Source: Mesolinea sp964536465 (GTDB lineage: Bacteria; Chloroflexota; Anaerolineae; Anaerolineales; Anaerolineaceae). Taken from it: a stretch of DNA of 19,983 bases. Both the position numbers and the translations under genes were made by a program. Shown piece after piece: positions 1 to 6,960 of the stretch (its first letter is position 1; every line of letters starts with the position of its first letter). The notes under the pieces were generated by a model. That model saw nothing but the letters and a program-made list of their open reading frames with translations. It had not been told where the DNA came from and ran no database searches. The stretch lies in NCBI GenBank assembly GCA_964536465.1, contig CAZHXQ010000030.1, positions 1 through 19,983 of the forward strand, read 5' to 3'.

Positions 1-47
1 CTACACCAGGACGTACACTCTTTCCCTACACGACGCTCTTCCGATCT
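1..47 (+). other. Illumina P5 / TruSeq adapter contamination
   Basis: This stretch is synthetic. Positions 15-47 match all 33 bases of the Illumina TruSeq read-1 adapter, which ends in GCTCTTCCGATCT. Positions 1-6 (CTACAC) match the end of the P5 flow-cell oligo that precedes the index, and positions 7-14 (CAGGACGT) sit exactly where the 8-base i5 index belongs; from memory this is TruSeq HT index D507. The genome begins at about base 48. Translated on the minus strand the adapter gives the well-known false peptide containing RASCRERV, which is appended in frame to the neighbouring exchanger gene. The adapter also implies that the assembly contig ends here. Confidence 0.98.
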
Positions 48-927
48 GGTCCCAGACAACCAGCGGTCTGGGGACAGCATAGGAAGAGATCAGCGCGCCG
101 CCGCCGATTGCCAGCAAAGGATTGGTGATATTGCTGCCCACCAGGGTACCCAGTGAAATGCCGGCCTCTTTATGGCGAAGTCCAGCCAGGGCGGTGGTCA
201 GTTCTGGCAGCGCCGAGGCCAGGCCCAGCGTAACTACGCCAATGAGCGATCCGCCCACACCGGTCCTTTCCACAATCATTTCGGTTGCAGAAAGAACAAC
301 CGTTGCGCAGGCGATGATAATCACCAGCATCCCTGCCGTGATAGCCGCGTCACGCACCACCTCACGACCGTTGGCTGGCGCGTCTTCCGCCACTTCTTCA
401 GAATGAAGGTGGTTGTCTTCTTCTTTGTAATGCTTGCGTTCATCTTTATAGAGGTAATAAGAATAAGCCAAAAAAGACCCGAACAGGATGGCCCCGTCAA
501 GGCGTGAATAATTGCCATCCCAGCCCAGGATCAGACACATAACCGTGGTCCCGATCATGGGGGTCATGCTCTTCCACAGGAAGTAGCGTCGAAAATAAAT
601 CGTTCCTGCCAAAAATACCACGATTCCCATGATCAGGGTCTGTTGGACCACATCCGAGCCAATGTTCGCGCCTAATACGATAGCCGAACCGGTTTGAAAA
701 TCAAGCGTCCCGCGCAGGATATTAACCGAGGCAGTGAAGTGGGCGGTAATTTCTGGCAGCGAAGTGGCAATCGAAAGCACCGTCATGCCCATGAAAGTGC
801 TCGACAGTTTAAAGTAGTTGGCTATCCCAATCAACTTTTTTACAGCGTAGTTGGCTCCTAACACTAAAATTGTCAGTGTGGTCAGACCGACCGCGATAAT
901 TTCAAACATACTCCAGTTTTGCATCAT
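48..927 (-). CDS. CaCA-family sodium/calcium (cation) exchanger, C-terminus truncated by contig end
   Basis: Integral membrane antiporter of the Ca2+/cation antiporter family, which exchanges Ca2+ for Na+ or H+. Two inverted alpha repeats are visible. Alpha-1 has SLPE at residues 56-59 with GANIGSD at 86-92; alpha-2 has ASALPEL at 237-243 with VGSNITNP at 263-270. E59 and E242 correspond to the ion-coordinating glutamates. Many hydrophobic helices surround a charged, His/Glu-rich loop (about 161-192), as in the central cytoplasmic loop of the family. D92 replaces the usual Asn of the GSN motif in repeat 1. The ATG at 927 follows AAGGAA at good spacing; a second ATG lies directly after it. Only about 293 genuine residues are present: the frame runs into adapter at base 47 without a stop, so the last helix or helices are missing. 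Transcribed divergently from clpB. The ion transported is not resolvable from sequence. Confidence 0.9.
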
Positions 928-953
928 AATAGTTCCTTTTCCAAAAACGTTTG

Positions 954-959
954 ATTATA
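954..959 (-). promoter_or_regulatory. -10-like box for the exchanger gene
   Basis: The minus strand reads a perfect TATAAT here, which would start transcription near base 947, about 20 bases before the ATG at 927. An A-rich tract lies just upstream. No good -35 hexamer is seen at 16-18 bases, so the call rests on the -10 box and its position. Confidence 0.4.
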
Positions 960-1167
960 AAGTCTTTTTTTGGCGGCGAGTTTTCTGCCAACGGATTTAA
1001 CCTGGATTTAACAATTGCCCGAAAAGAAACACACCTGCTTTGACGAAGAAAAATCGTGCAAGGGTCTATCGAATTCCCTTTTGCCGGCTCGACAAATGGG
1101 AGGATTACGAGTGGAAGGCAGCCGACAACTTGTAAGCCACTAAAAGTGAAATGATTTTCAAGGGTTA

Positions 1168-1208
1168 TTACAGAATACTTACATTTGTTTCGTAATATAA
1201 AAGTATTC
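1168..1208 (+). promoter_or_regulatory. Candidate clpB promoter with inverted repeat
   Basis: TAATAT at 1193-1198 is a plausible -10 box. Upstream candidates are TTACAG (1168-1173, spacing 19) and the overlapping TTACAT (1179-1184), which would instead pair with TATTCA (1203-1208) at spacing 18. A perfect inverted repeat, GAATACTT (1173-1180) and AAGTATTC (1201-1208), encloses the TAATAT box with a 20-base spacer, so a protein bound there could control the gene. Which hexamers are used is uncertain. Confidence 0.4.
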
Positions 1209-1252
1209 AGGTATCGTTAATAATCGTTAATACAAGCACGAGGAGGAAACTC

Positions 1253-3835
1253 ATGGATCTCAATAAATTTACTCAAAAAGCTCAACAGGCCGTAGTGGAC
1301 GCGCAGCAGCTGGCACGTGAGTTTGACCACCAGGCTATCGAACCCGCCCACTTGCTGTTAGCTTTACTCAATCAGCCCGAAAGCACGGTCGCTTACGTGA
1401 TCACCCAGATTGCGGGCTCCGCAGATGTCCTGCGCGAAGAGGTGCGCAAAGATCTCGCCGCTCGGCCCAAGGTCTATGGCGGCTCTACCGCTGAAGCCGG
1501 TCTCTCCCGCCCGGCCGCAAGCGTTTTGGACGCCGCCGAGCGTTATGCCAAGGGCATGGGTGATGAATACACCTCCACCGAGCACATCCTGCTCGGTCTG
1601 ACTGACAGCCCGGTTGGTAAAATCCTGGCCAATTTTGGCGTGACCAAAGACGCGGTTCTGAAGGCGCTTCGTGAAGTCCGCGGCAGCCAATCGGTTACCA
1701 GCCAAACCCCGGAAGACACTTACCAGGCACTTGAAAGATTCGGCTACGACCTGACTGCTTTGGCCCGCCAGGGAAAGATGGACCCGGTTATCGGGCGTGA
1801 CGAAGAGATCCGTCGCACCGTCGAAATTCTTACCCGCCGCACCAAGAATAACCCCGCCCTGATCGGTGAACCCGGCGTGGGCAAGACTGCTATCGTTGAA
1901 GGGCTGGCCCAGCGCATCGTTAACCGCGATGTGCCTGAGGGCCTCAAAAACAAGCGTCTGGTCCAGTTGGACATGGCCTCTCTCGTCGCCGGCGCCAAAT
2001 ATCGCGGCGAATTTGAGGAACGTCTCAAGGCAGCCCTAAAAGAGGTGACTGAATCTGACGGTCAGATCATTCTGTTTATTGACGAAATGCACACCGTCAT
2101 CGGCGCTGGCGCCAGTGAGGGTGCTATGGATGCCAGCAACATCCTGAAACCAATGCTTGCGCGTGGGGAGCTTCATCTGATTGGCGCTACCACCACCAAT
2201 GAATACCGCAAGTACGTGGAAAAAGACGCCGCCCTCGAGCGTCGTTTTCAGCCCGTCTACGTGGCTGAGCCCAGCGTCGAAGACACCATCAGCATCCTGC
2301 GCGGCTTGAAATCGACCTACGAAGTGCACCACGGCGTGCGCATAACCGATTCGGCCGTCATCGCCGCAGCCACACTCAGCAACCGCTACATCACTGACCG
2401 CCATCTGCCGGATAAGGCCATCGACCTGATCGATGAAGCTGCTGCCCATTTGCGCACCGAAATCGACTCCAAACCCCAGGCACTGGATGAAGTCGACCGT
2501 GACATTATGCAGCTTGAAATTGAAAAACAAGCTCTGCAAAAGGAGAAAGACAAAGCCTCACAGGATCGCCTTGAGAAAATCGAGCAGGATCTGGCCAACC
2601 TGGGTGAAAAGTCAAAAGCCATGACCGCGCAGTGGCAGGCCGAAAAAGAAGCTATCGCGAGATTCAAAGATCTCAAGGAACAACTCGAGCAAGCCCAGCA
2701 TGAAATGGAGCAGGCTGAACGGAATTCTGACCTTGAAAAAGCTTCGCGTCTGCGTTATGGCACCATTCGCAACTTGCAGGAACAAATTGGTGAGGCTGAA
2801 GCCAAACTGCAGCAACAGCAGCAGCAGGGCGCCCTGCTCAAAGAGGAAGTGGACGCTGAAGAAATCGCCAGCGTGGTGGCCAAGTGGACTGGCATCCCGG
2901 TTAACCGCTTGCTGGAAGGTGAGATGGAGAAGTTGTTGAGCATGGAAGAGCGCCTGCATGCCCGCGTGGTAGGGCAGGATGAGGCCATCAACGCGGTATC
3001 CAATGCAATCCGCCGCTCGCGCTCCGGCCTGCAGGATCCCAACCGCCCAATCGGTTCGTTCATATTCCTGGGCCCCACTGGCGTGGGCAAGACCGAGCTG
3101 GCGCGCGCCCTGGCTGAGTTCCTCTTTGACGACCAGAACGCCATGGTGCGTATCGACATGAGCGAATACCAGGAGCGTCATACCATCAGTCGTCTCTTTG
3201 GCGCGCCCCCAGGATATGTCGGTTATGAAGAGGGCGGGCAACTGACCGAAGCCGTCCGCCGCCGCCCCTACAGCGTGGTCTTGTTTGACGAAATCGAAAA
3301 GGCTCACCCCGAAATCTTCAACGCTCTCCTGCAGGTGCTGGATGACGGTCGGATGACCGATGGCCAGGGGCGGACAGTCGATTTCAGAAACACGCTGATA
3401 ATTATGACCAGCAACCTGGGCAGCCAGCTGTGGATGAATGACCAAAGTGGTCAACCCAGACAGGTCAGTCGTGATGAGATTGTGGACATCCTCAAGAATT
3501 TCTTCAGACCCGAATTTTTGAACCGGGTGGATGAGATCGTGGTCTTCAAACCACTCACGCGTGAGAATTTGGGCGAAATCGTGGCTATCCAGCTGGGGCA
3601 CGTCAGCAACCTTTTAGCCGATCGCGGTTTCAAGCTTGAAATCACGCCCGCCGCGCGGGAATGGCTGGCAGAAGTGGGCTACGACCCTGAATTTGGTGCC
3701 CGCCCGCTCAAACGCGCTATCCAGCGCGAAGTTCAGGATCCATTAGCGCTCAAGCTCCTTTCGGGTGACTTCAGCGAGGGCGACACCATTAAAATCGACC
3801 TGGTTAATGGAACGCTCAACTTCACAAAAGAGTAG
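1253..3835 (+). CDS. clpB: ATP-dependent chaperone ClpB (Hsp100 disaggregase)
   Basis: Hexameric AAA+ disaggregase that, with DnaK, threads aggregated proteins through its pore in the cytoplasm. At 860 residues it has the usual ClpB length. Order: Clp N-domain (about 1-145); NBD1 with Walker A GEPGVGKT (205-212), pore loop around Y250, Walker B ILFIDE (273-278) and arginine pair R330/R331; a coiled-coil M-domain (about 400-525), which separates ClpB from ClpA/ClpC; NBD2 with Walker A GPTGVGKT (607-614), pore loop GAPPGYVGYEEGG (650-662), Walker B VVLFDE (675-680) and sensor-2 GARPLKRAI (815-823). No IGF/L loop for ClpP docking was noticed, consistent with a non-proteolytic role. Six consecutive Gln (520-525) end the M-domain. 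The ATG follows a strong AGGAGG (1241-1246). It appears monocistronic. Heat induction is expected, but no CIRCE or HAIR operator is visible. Confidence 0.98.
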   Translation: MDLNKFTQKAQQAVVDAQQLAREFDHQAIEPAHLLLALLNQPESTVAYVITQIAGSADVLREEVRKDLAARPKVYGGSTAEAGLSRPAASVLDAAERYAKGMGDEYTSTEHILLGLTDSPVGKILANFGVTKDAVLKALREVRGSQSVTSQTPEDTYQALERFGYDLTALARQGKMDPVIGRDEEIRRTVEILTRRTKNNPALIGEPGVGKTAIVEGLAQRIVNRDVPEGLKNKRLVQLDMASLVAGAKYRGEFEERLKAALKEVTESDGQIILFIDEMHTVIGAGASEGAMDASNILKPMLARGELHLIGATTTNEYRKYVEKDAALERRFQPVYVAEPSVEDTISILRGLKSTYEVHHGVRITDSAVIAAATLSNRYITDRHLPDKAIDLIDEAAAHLRTEIDSKPQALDEVDRDIMQLEIEKQALQKEKDKASQDRLEKIEQDLANLGEKSKAMTAQWQAEKEAIARFKDLKEQLEQAQHEMEQAERNSDLEKASRLRYGTIRNLQEQIGEAEAKLQQQQQQGALLKEEVDAEEIASVVAKWTGIPVNRLLEGEMEKLLSMEERLHARVVGQDEAINAVSNAIRRSRSGLQDPNRPIGSFIFLGPTGVGKTELARALAEFLFDDQNAMVRIDMSEYQERHTISRLFGAPPGYVGYEEGGQLTEAVRRRPYSVVLFDEIEKAHPEIFNALLQVLDDGRMTDGQGRTVDFRNTLIIMTSNLGSQLWMNDQSGQPRQVSRDEIVDILKNFFRPEFLNRVDEIVVFKPLTRENLGEIVAIQLGHVSNLLADRGFKLEITPAAREWLAEVGYDPEFGARPLKRAIQREVQDPLALKLLSGDFSEGDTIKIDLVNGTLNFTKE

Positions 3836-3866
3836 CTGTTTGTTTTTGCGGTAAAAAAGACCAAAT

Positions 3867-3887
3867 CTCAGACCTCACAGGTCTGGG
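3867..3887 (+). repeat. Intergenic palindrome after clpB, possible weak terminator
   Basis: CAGACC (3869-3874), a TCACA loop and GGTCTG (3880-3885) form a perfect 6-bp stem, extended by a T-G and a C-G pair to 3867-3887. It begins 31 bases after the clpB stop. No U-tract follows, so it is not a classic intrinsic terminator. It could be a dispersed intergenic repeat, but only one copy was noticed in this window. Confidence 0.45.
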
Positions 3888-4125
3888 TTACCAGCGGCAA
3901 TCGTCCCTACTTGCCAAGTAGTGATCATGGTGGGCAGCAGGTGTGATGGCCGTTATGGACGACCGTTGAGCCAGCCAGCGCTATCACATGCTGCTCATCC
4001 GTGAGGCACTTGCCCGAATTACTGGACGTCTCAAACAAAATTGCGCTGGAACCATACCCGAGATAAATCGTCCTTTTCGTGTTTTGAAGGCTCGGCAAAC
4101 CTGACCACCTCTGGCCCATATTGAG

Positions 4126-4131
4126 TACAAT
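4126..4131 (+). promoter_or_regulatory. -10-like box for the first CapA-like lipoprotein gene
   Basis: TACAAT matches the -10 consensus at five of six positions and would start transcription near 4138, about 24 bases before the ATG at 4163. A weak -35 candidate is TGACCA at 4102-4107 with an 18-base spacer. Position is the main support. Confidence 0.33.
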
Positions 4132-4162
4132 GACAGGGAGTATTTAATAAGAAAGTCCACAG

Positions 4163-5872
4163 ATGCGTAAACTAAGAACCTTCCACCTGGCACTTACCTC
4201 ATTTTTTATGCTTGCCCTGCTGGCCTGCCAGGCAGCACCCACCCTGACGATGCCAACACCCCCCCTGACGCTAAACACATCAACGTCGCCCGCGCCGGTG
4301 ATTACTGAAACTGAACCAGATCAGACACCAACCAGCACAATTAAACCTCCACTTTATGTCTACCAGCCTAATCTGCAGCTGCCTTCAGCTTTGAACCAGC
4401 ACATACAAAAGCAAAATCTGAACCAGCCCCAGGGCAATGAAAACGAGCTCTCTTTTACTTTCGAATTCAGCAACTCCAATGCCCTTGGCAGCTGGGTCTA
4501 CGCGCTGGTGGCGCCCTTCCCAACCGTGACAGACGAGGTCAGTGCGGCCTGGCTTCAAAACCTTTGGCATGGCAATGCTGAAAACGAGTTCAACTCGCTC
4601 CTGGTCGCTGAAGCTGACCTGCCAGCCCTGACCAGCCTGCTGGGAGAGCCCGGGCACTCAGTGTTGCCCCTTGAAAAAGAAAAAATGCTCGAAACTGCCT
4701 GGACGACTCAAAACGCCTGGGCGCTGGTCCCCTTTGAAGAAATTCAACCACGCTGGAAAGTCATCACAATCGATGGTCAGGCCCCCATCCGCAAGGACTT
4801 CGACCCGGACGAATACGCTCTGAACGTCCCCATTTCTCTCATCTTTTCCGAACCGGTCAAATCTGGCGCACTTCCGTCTGAAATTGCAGACCTGTCCCTC
4901 TCAAACCTCGACCCCTCGCGGCTCACCACCGTCATGCTCACCGGCGTTACCGCGCTGGTGCGCGCCACGGCTGTGGGCATGGACCAACGCGGTGTGCTCG
5001 TGCCAGGCGAATACCTCGCCCCCATCATGCGAGAGGCAGACATTTTGCATATCAGCAACGAGGTGCCCTTCGCCCAGAATTGCCCGCCGCACACGATGGG
5101 CGGCTACCTGGTCTTTTGCACTCCGGAGAGATACATGGAACTGCTCCGTTTTATTGGCACCGATATTGTCGAGCTGACTGGCGATCACTTCCAGGATTAT
5201 GGCGAAGAAGGCATGCTCTATACACTCGACCTTTATGCTAAAGAAGGTTGGCCAGTTTATGGTGGAGGAAAAGATATCTTTGCCGCCCGCAGGCCTGTGA
5301 AACTGGAAGTGAACGGCAACAGAATCGCCTTTATTGGCTGCAACGCCAAATCGCCCAATTTTGCCCGGGCCAGCGAAACTTCAACAGGCGCTTTTCACTG
5401 TGACATGGACTACATGGCGCAGGCGATTGAGCAACTTCGCGCTGAAGGCTACCTGCCCATAGCTACTTTCCAGCACGAAGAGGTCTATACCTGGTCACCA
5501 GTCCACGCCATTGAACGTGATTTCAAAGTTGTTGCTGATGCCGGCGCGATAATTGCCAGCGGTAGCCAGTCTCATGTGCCTCATTACGCTGAATTCCATG
5601 GCGACAGCTTCTTCCACTACGGTCTTGGCAATCTTTTCTTCGACCAATACGGCATTGCCGCCAACACGGACATCGGTTTTTTGGACCGTCATGTCTTTTA
5701 TGATGGCAAGTATCTGGGAGTCGAACTCATACCTATCCGGTTTATTGACAAGGTGCAGCCGCGCCTGATGACTCCTGAAGATAAAACGGAGACGCTCGCG
5801 ATCATGTTTGATACCTATCGCATGTGGTGGAAAGATGATGCCAATCAGCCCATCAGACCGGCTTGGAAGTAA
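4163..5872 (+). CDS. CapA-family lipoprotein with N-terminal PBP-like region (copy 1)
   Basis: Predicted surface lipoprotein of unknown substrate. A signal peptide ends in a lipobox (LALLAC) with lipidation at C22, followed by a Thr/Pro-rich linker to about residue 65. Residues about 95-230 end in a pattern, WALVPFEEIQPRWKVITIDG (186-205) then YAL before a beta strand, that recalls the closing part of PstS-type periplasmic binding proteins; this is inference. Residues about 254-495 follow the PGA_cap (CapA) fold: HISNEVPF (296-303), ELTGDHFQDYGEEG (337-350), ATFQHEEVY (434-442), SGSQSHV (466-472) and HYGLGNLFFDQ (485-495). Several canonical CapA residues differ: the first GD motif is LTGV (259-262), NNH is GDH, and HPH is QSH. 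CapA proteins are linked to poly-gamma-glutamate or capsule work, but this subfamily's activity is unknown. A paralogue lies at 9956-11671. The ATG at 4163 starts right at the signal peptide; its ribosome site is weak. Confidence 0.82.
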   Translation: MRKLRTFHLALTSFFMLALLACQAAPTLTMPTPPLTLNTSTSPAPVITETEPDQTPTSTIKPPLYVYQPNLQLPSALNQHIQKQNLNQPQGNENELSFTFEFSNSNALGSWVYALVAPFPTVTDEVSAAWLQNLWHGNAENEFNSLLVAEADLPALTSLLGEPGHSVLPLEKEKMLETAWTTQNAWALVPFEEIQPRWKVITIDGQAPIRKDFDPDEYALNVPISLIFSEPVKSGALPSEIADLSLSNLDPSRLTTVMLTGVTALVRATAVGMDQRGVLVPGEYLAPIMREADILHISNEVPFAQNCPPHTMGGYLVFCTPERYMELLRFIGTDIVELTGDHFQDYGEEGMLYTLDLYAKEGWPVYGGGKDIFAARRPVKLEVNGNRIAFIGCNAKSPNFARASETSTGAFHCDMDYMAQAIEQLRAEGYLPIATFQHEEVYTWSPVHAIERDFKVVADAGAIIASGSQSHVPHYAEFHGDSFFHYGLGNLFFDQYGIAANTDIGFLDRHVFYDGKYLGVELIPIRFIDKVQPRLMTPEDKTETLAIMFDTYRMWWKDDANQPIRPAWK

Positions 5873-5917
5873 CACGCGGCACGCGCACCTACCTACGACC
5901 CAGCGTTCTTCAAATCC

Positions 5918-5945
5918 CTGAAACTCACAGCCGACCTGATATAAT
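5918..5945 (+). promoter_or_regulatory. Extended -10 promoter for the MBL-fold / mutY gene cluster
   Basis: TATAAT (5940-5945) is preceded by TGA, giving the extended -10 form TGnTATAAT. CTGAAA (5918-5923) is a possible -35 at a 16-base spacing. Transcription would start near 5952, giving a leader of about 47 bases that carries CGGAGG (5986-5991) before the ATG at 5999. Confidence 0.6.
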
Positions 5946-5998
5946 ATTAACTTGAGAACCGCCCCTCATTAACAGGGCTGTTTGTCGGAGGCTTTTTA

Positions 5999-6655
5999 AT
6001 GGAAATTACCTGGTATGGAAATTCTTGTTTTCGCATCACTGAACGTAATTTGGCAACGGTGGTTACTGATCCCTTTGATTCAGGTGTCGCTGGCTACAAT
6101 CCTCTCAAGTTGAAAGCTGAGATCGTCACAATCAGCAGTGATGACCCTTCTCACAACTACACCAGCGCCGTAAAAGGCAGCCCTTTTGTCATTGATGGTC
6201 CCGGTGAGTATGAGCGCGGAGGCGTCTTTATCACGGGCATTCAGACCACTCCTTTGTTAGCCGAGAGCACAGTCATCAGAAATACCATCTACGTGCTCAA
6301 CTACGGGCAGATCACCATTCTGCACCTTGGTCAGGCCAACTTGGTGCCAAACCAAACCCTGGTGGAAGAATTGGGAAATATCAATGTTGCCCTCGTACCG
6401 GTGGGTTCCGGAGGAGGGCTTAACGCCTCCAAAGCGGCTGAAGTGATCAGCATGCTGGAACCCAATGTCGTCATCCCCATGCATTACCAAACCCCTCATT
6501 CCCTGCTTGAGCTCGATCCTCTGAGCAAGTTCCTGAAAGAGATGGGGCTTACTGAACTGGAAACAATGGAAAGTTACAAAATCCCGGCAACGGGAAACTT
6601 TAGTGAAGAAGGCACCCAGGTGATCGCGCTGGATCCTAAACTCTCAAGTCTATGA
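5999..6655 (+). CDS. Metallo-beta-lactamase-fold protein (UlaG/Lactamase_B_3-like), degraded metal site
   Basis: The 218-residue protein has the layout of the small MBL-fold hydrolases related to UlaG (PF13483 type): MEITWYGNSCFRI start, VVTDPF (21-26), IDGPGEYE (65-72), ILHLGQ (107-112), LVPVGSGGG (132-140) and VIPMHY (158-163). The metal-binding signature has eroded. Where relatives read HDHPDH, this one has SDDPSH (47-52), so only the last His remains; the usual GHSCF is GNSCF (7-11), and GDL after HLG is GQA. H52, H109 and H162 persist. An active zinc hydrolase is therefore unlikely; a binding or structural role is more plausible (inference). Start: ATG 7 bases after CGGAGG. Its stop overlaps the next ATG (ATGA at 6652-6655), so it is translationally coupled to the following gene and probably co-transcribed with mutY. 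Confidence 0.88.
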   Translation: MEITWYGNSCFRITERNLATVVTDPFDSGVAGYNPLKLKAEIVTISSDDPSHNYTSAVKGSPFVIDGPGEYERGGVFITGIQTTPLLAESTVIRNTIYVLNYGQITILHLGQANLVPNQTLVEELGNINVALVPVGSGGGLNASKAAEVISMLEPNVVIPMHYQTPHSLLELDPLSKFLKEMGLTELETMESYKIPATGNFSEEGTQVIALDPKLSSL

Positions 6656-6960
6656 AAATTATGGTTAAACTAATTATGACCTGGAACATCAAACCAGGAC
6701 ACGAACAGGATTACTTCGCTTACGTTCTGCGGGAGTACCTGCCGCTCATCAACAAACTCGGCTTCGAAGTGACGGACGCCTGGGTGACAGTTTTTGGCAG
6801 TCGCCCCCAGGTCTTGCTTGGCGCGGTTATTGCTTCTGTCAGTAAGGCCCGGGAAGTGCTGGCATCAGACGAATGGGAGCGGCTGAACGAACAGCTGATG
6901 AATTATGTGGATAACCTGGAGTATAAACTGACACCTTATAAAGGCGGTTTTCAGTTTTAG
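6652..6960 (+). CDS. Small conserved protein, probable dimeric alpha/beta-barrel (ABM-like) fold
   Basis: A 102-residue protein of unknown function. It opens with a beta strand (VKLIMTW) followed by KPGHEQDYFAYV, an acidic/amphipathic helix, then alternating strands and helices (DAWVTVFG, VLLGAVIAS, WERLNEQLMNYV), the beta-alpha-beta pattern of ferredoxin-like dimeric barrels such as the antibiotic biosynthesis monooxygenase (ABM) fold. No catalytic residue can be assigned. The ATG at 6652 overlaps the upstream stop in ATGA; another in-frame ATG at 6661 is a possible alternative. mutY begins on the base after its stop codon. It is therefore a member of a tight three-gene unit, but nothing in its sequence shows a repair role. 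Confidence 0.75.
   Translation: MKIMVKLIMTWNIKPGHEQDYFAYVLREYLPLINKLGFEVTDAWVTVFGSRPQVLLGAVIASVSKAREVLASDEWERLNEQLMNYVDNLEYKLTPYKGGFQF

Larger units (their letters stand above)
928..1252. promoter_or_regulatory. 325-base divergent intergenic region, exchanger / clpB
   Basis: No gene is seen here. The region must hold promoters for both flanking genes. Visible elements are a TATAAT for the minus-strand gene (954-959), a hairpin-forming TTGGCGG...CTGCCAA (970-991), a 9-base direct repeat GGATTTAAC (993-1001 and 1004-1012), an 8-base inverted repeat GAATACTT/AAGTATTC (1173-1180 and 1201-1208) around a TAATAT box, and a tandem duplication of ATCGTTAATA (1213-1232). No CIRCE (HrcA) or HAIR (HspR) heat-shock operator was found by eye. 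The 1020-1160 part shows nothing recognisable. Confidence 0.7.
3836..4162. other. 327-base intergenic region, no convincing gene
   Basis: Only short overlapping open frames on the minus strand occur, and none resembles a known protein or has a clear ribosome site. Just after clpB is a hairpin-forming palindrome (3867-3887). Near the right end is a TACAAT box (4126-4131) that may serve the lipoprotein gene at 4163. The 3890-4110 part shows no structure I recognise. Confidence 0.6.

Noticed and set aside
122..507. Open frames on the plus strand opposite the exchanger gene
   Set aside because: They lie wholly within the exchanger coding sequence on the other strand, have no family resemblance and no ribosome sites.
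928..1252. CIRCE or HAIR heat-shock operator before clpB
   Set aside because: No TTAGCACTC-type or CTTGAGT-type dyad could be found on either strand by eye.
2036..3601. Long minus-strand open frames (up to 329 residues) opposite clpB
   Set aside because: They mirror the highly conserved, GC-biased clpB sequence; the plus-strand frame carries every ClpB motif, so these are shadows.
3925..4193. Two overlapping minus-strand open frames of 64 and 69 codons
   Set aside because: They contradict each other in frame, lack ribosome sites and resemble nothing known; one runs over the start of the lipoprotein gene.
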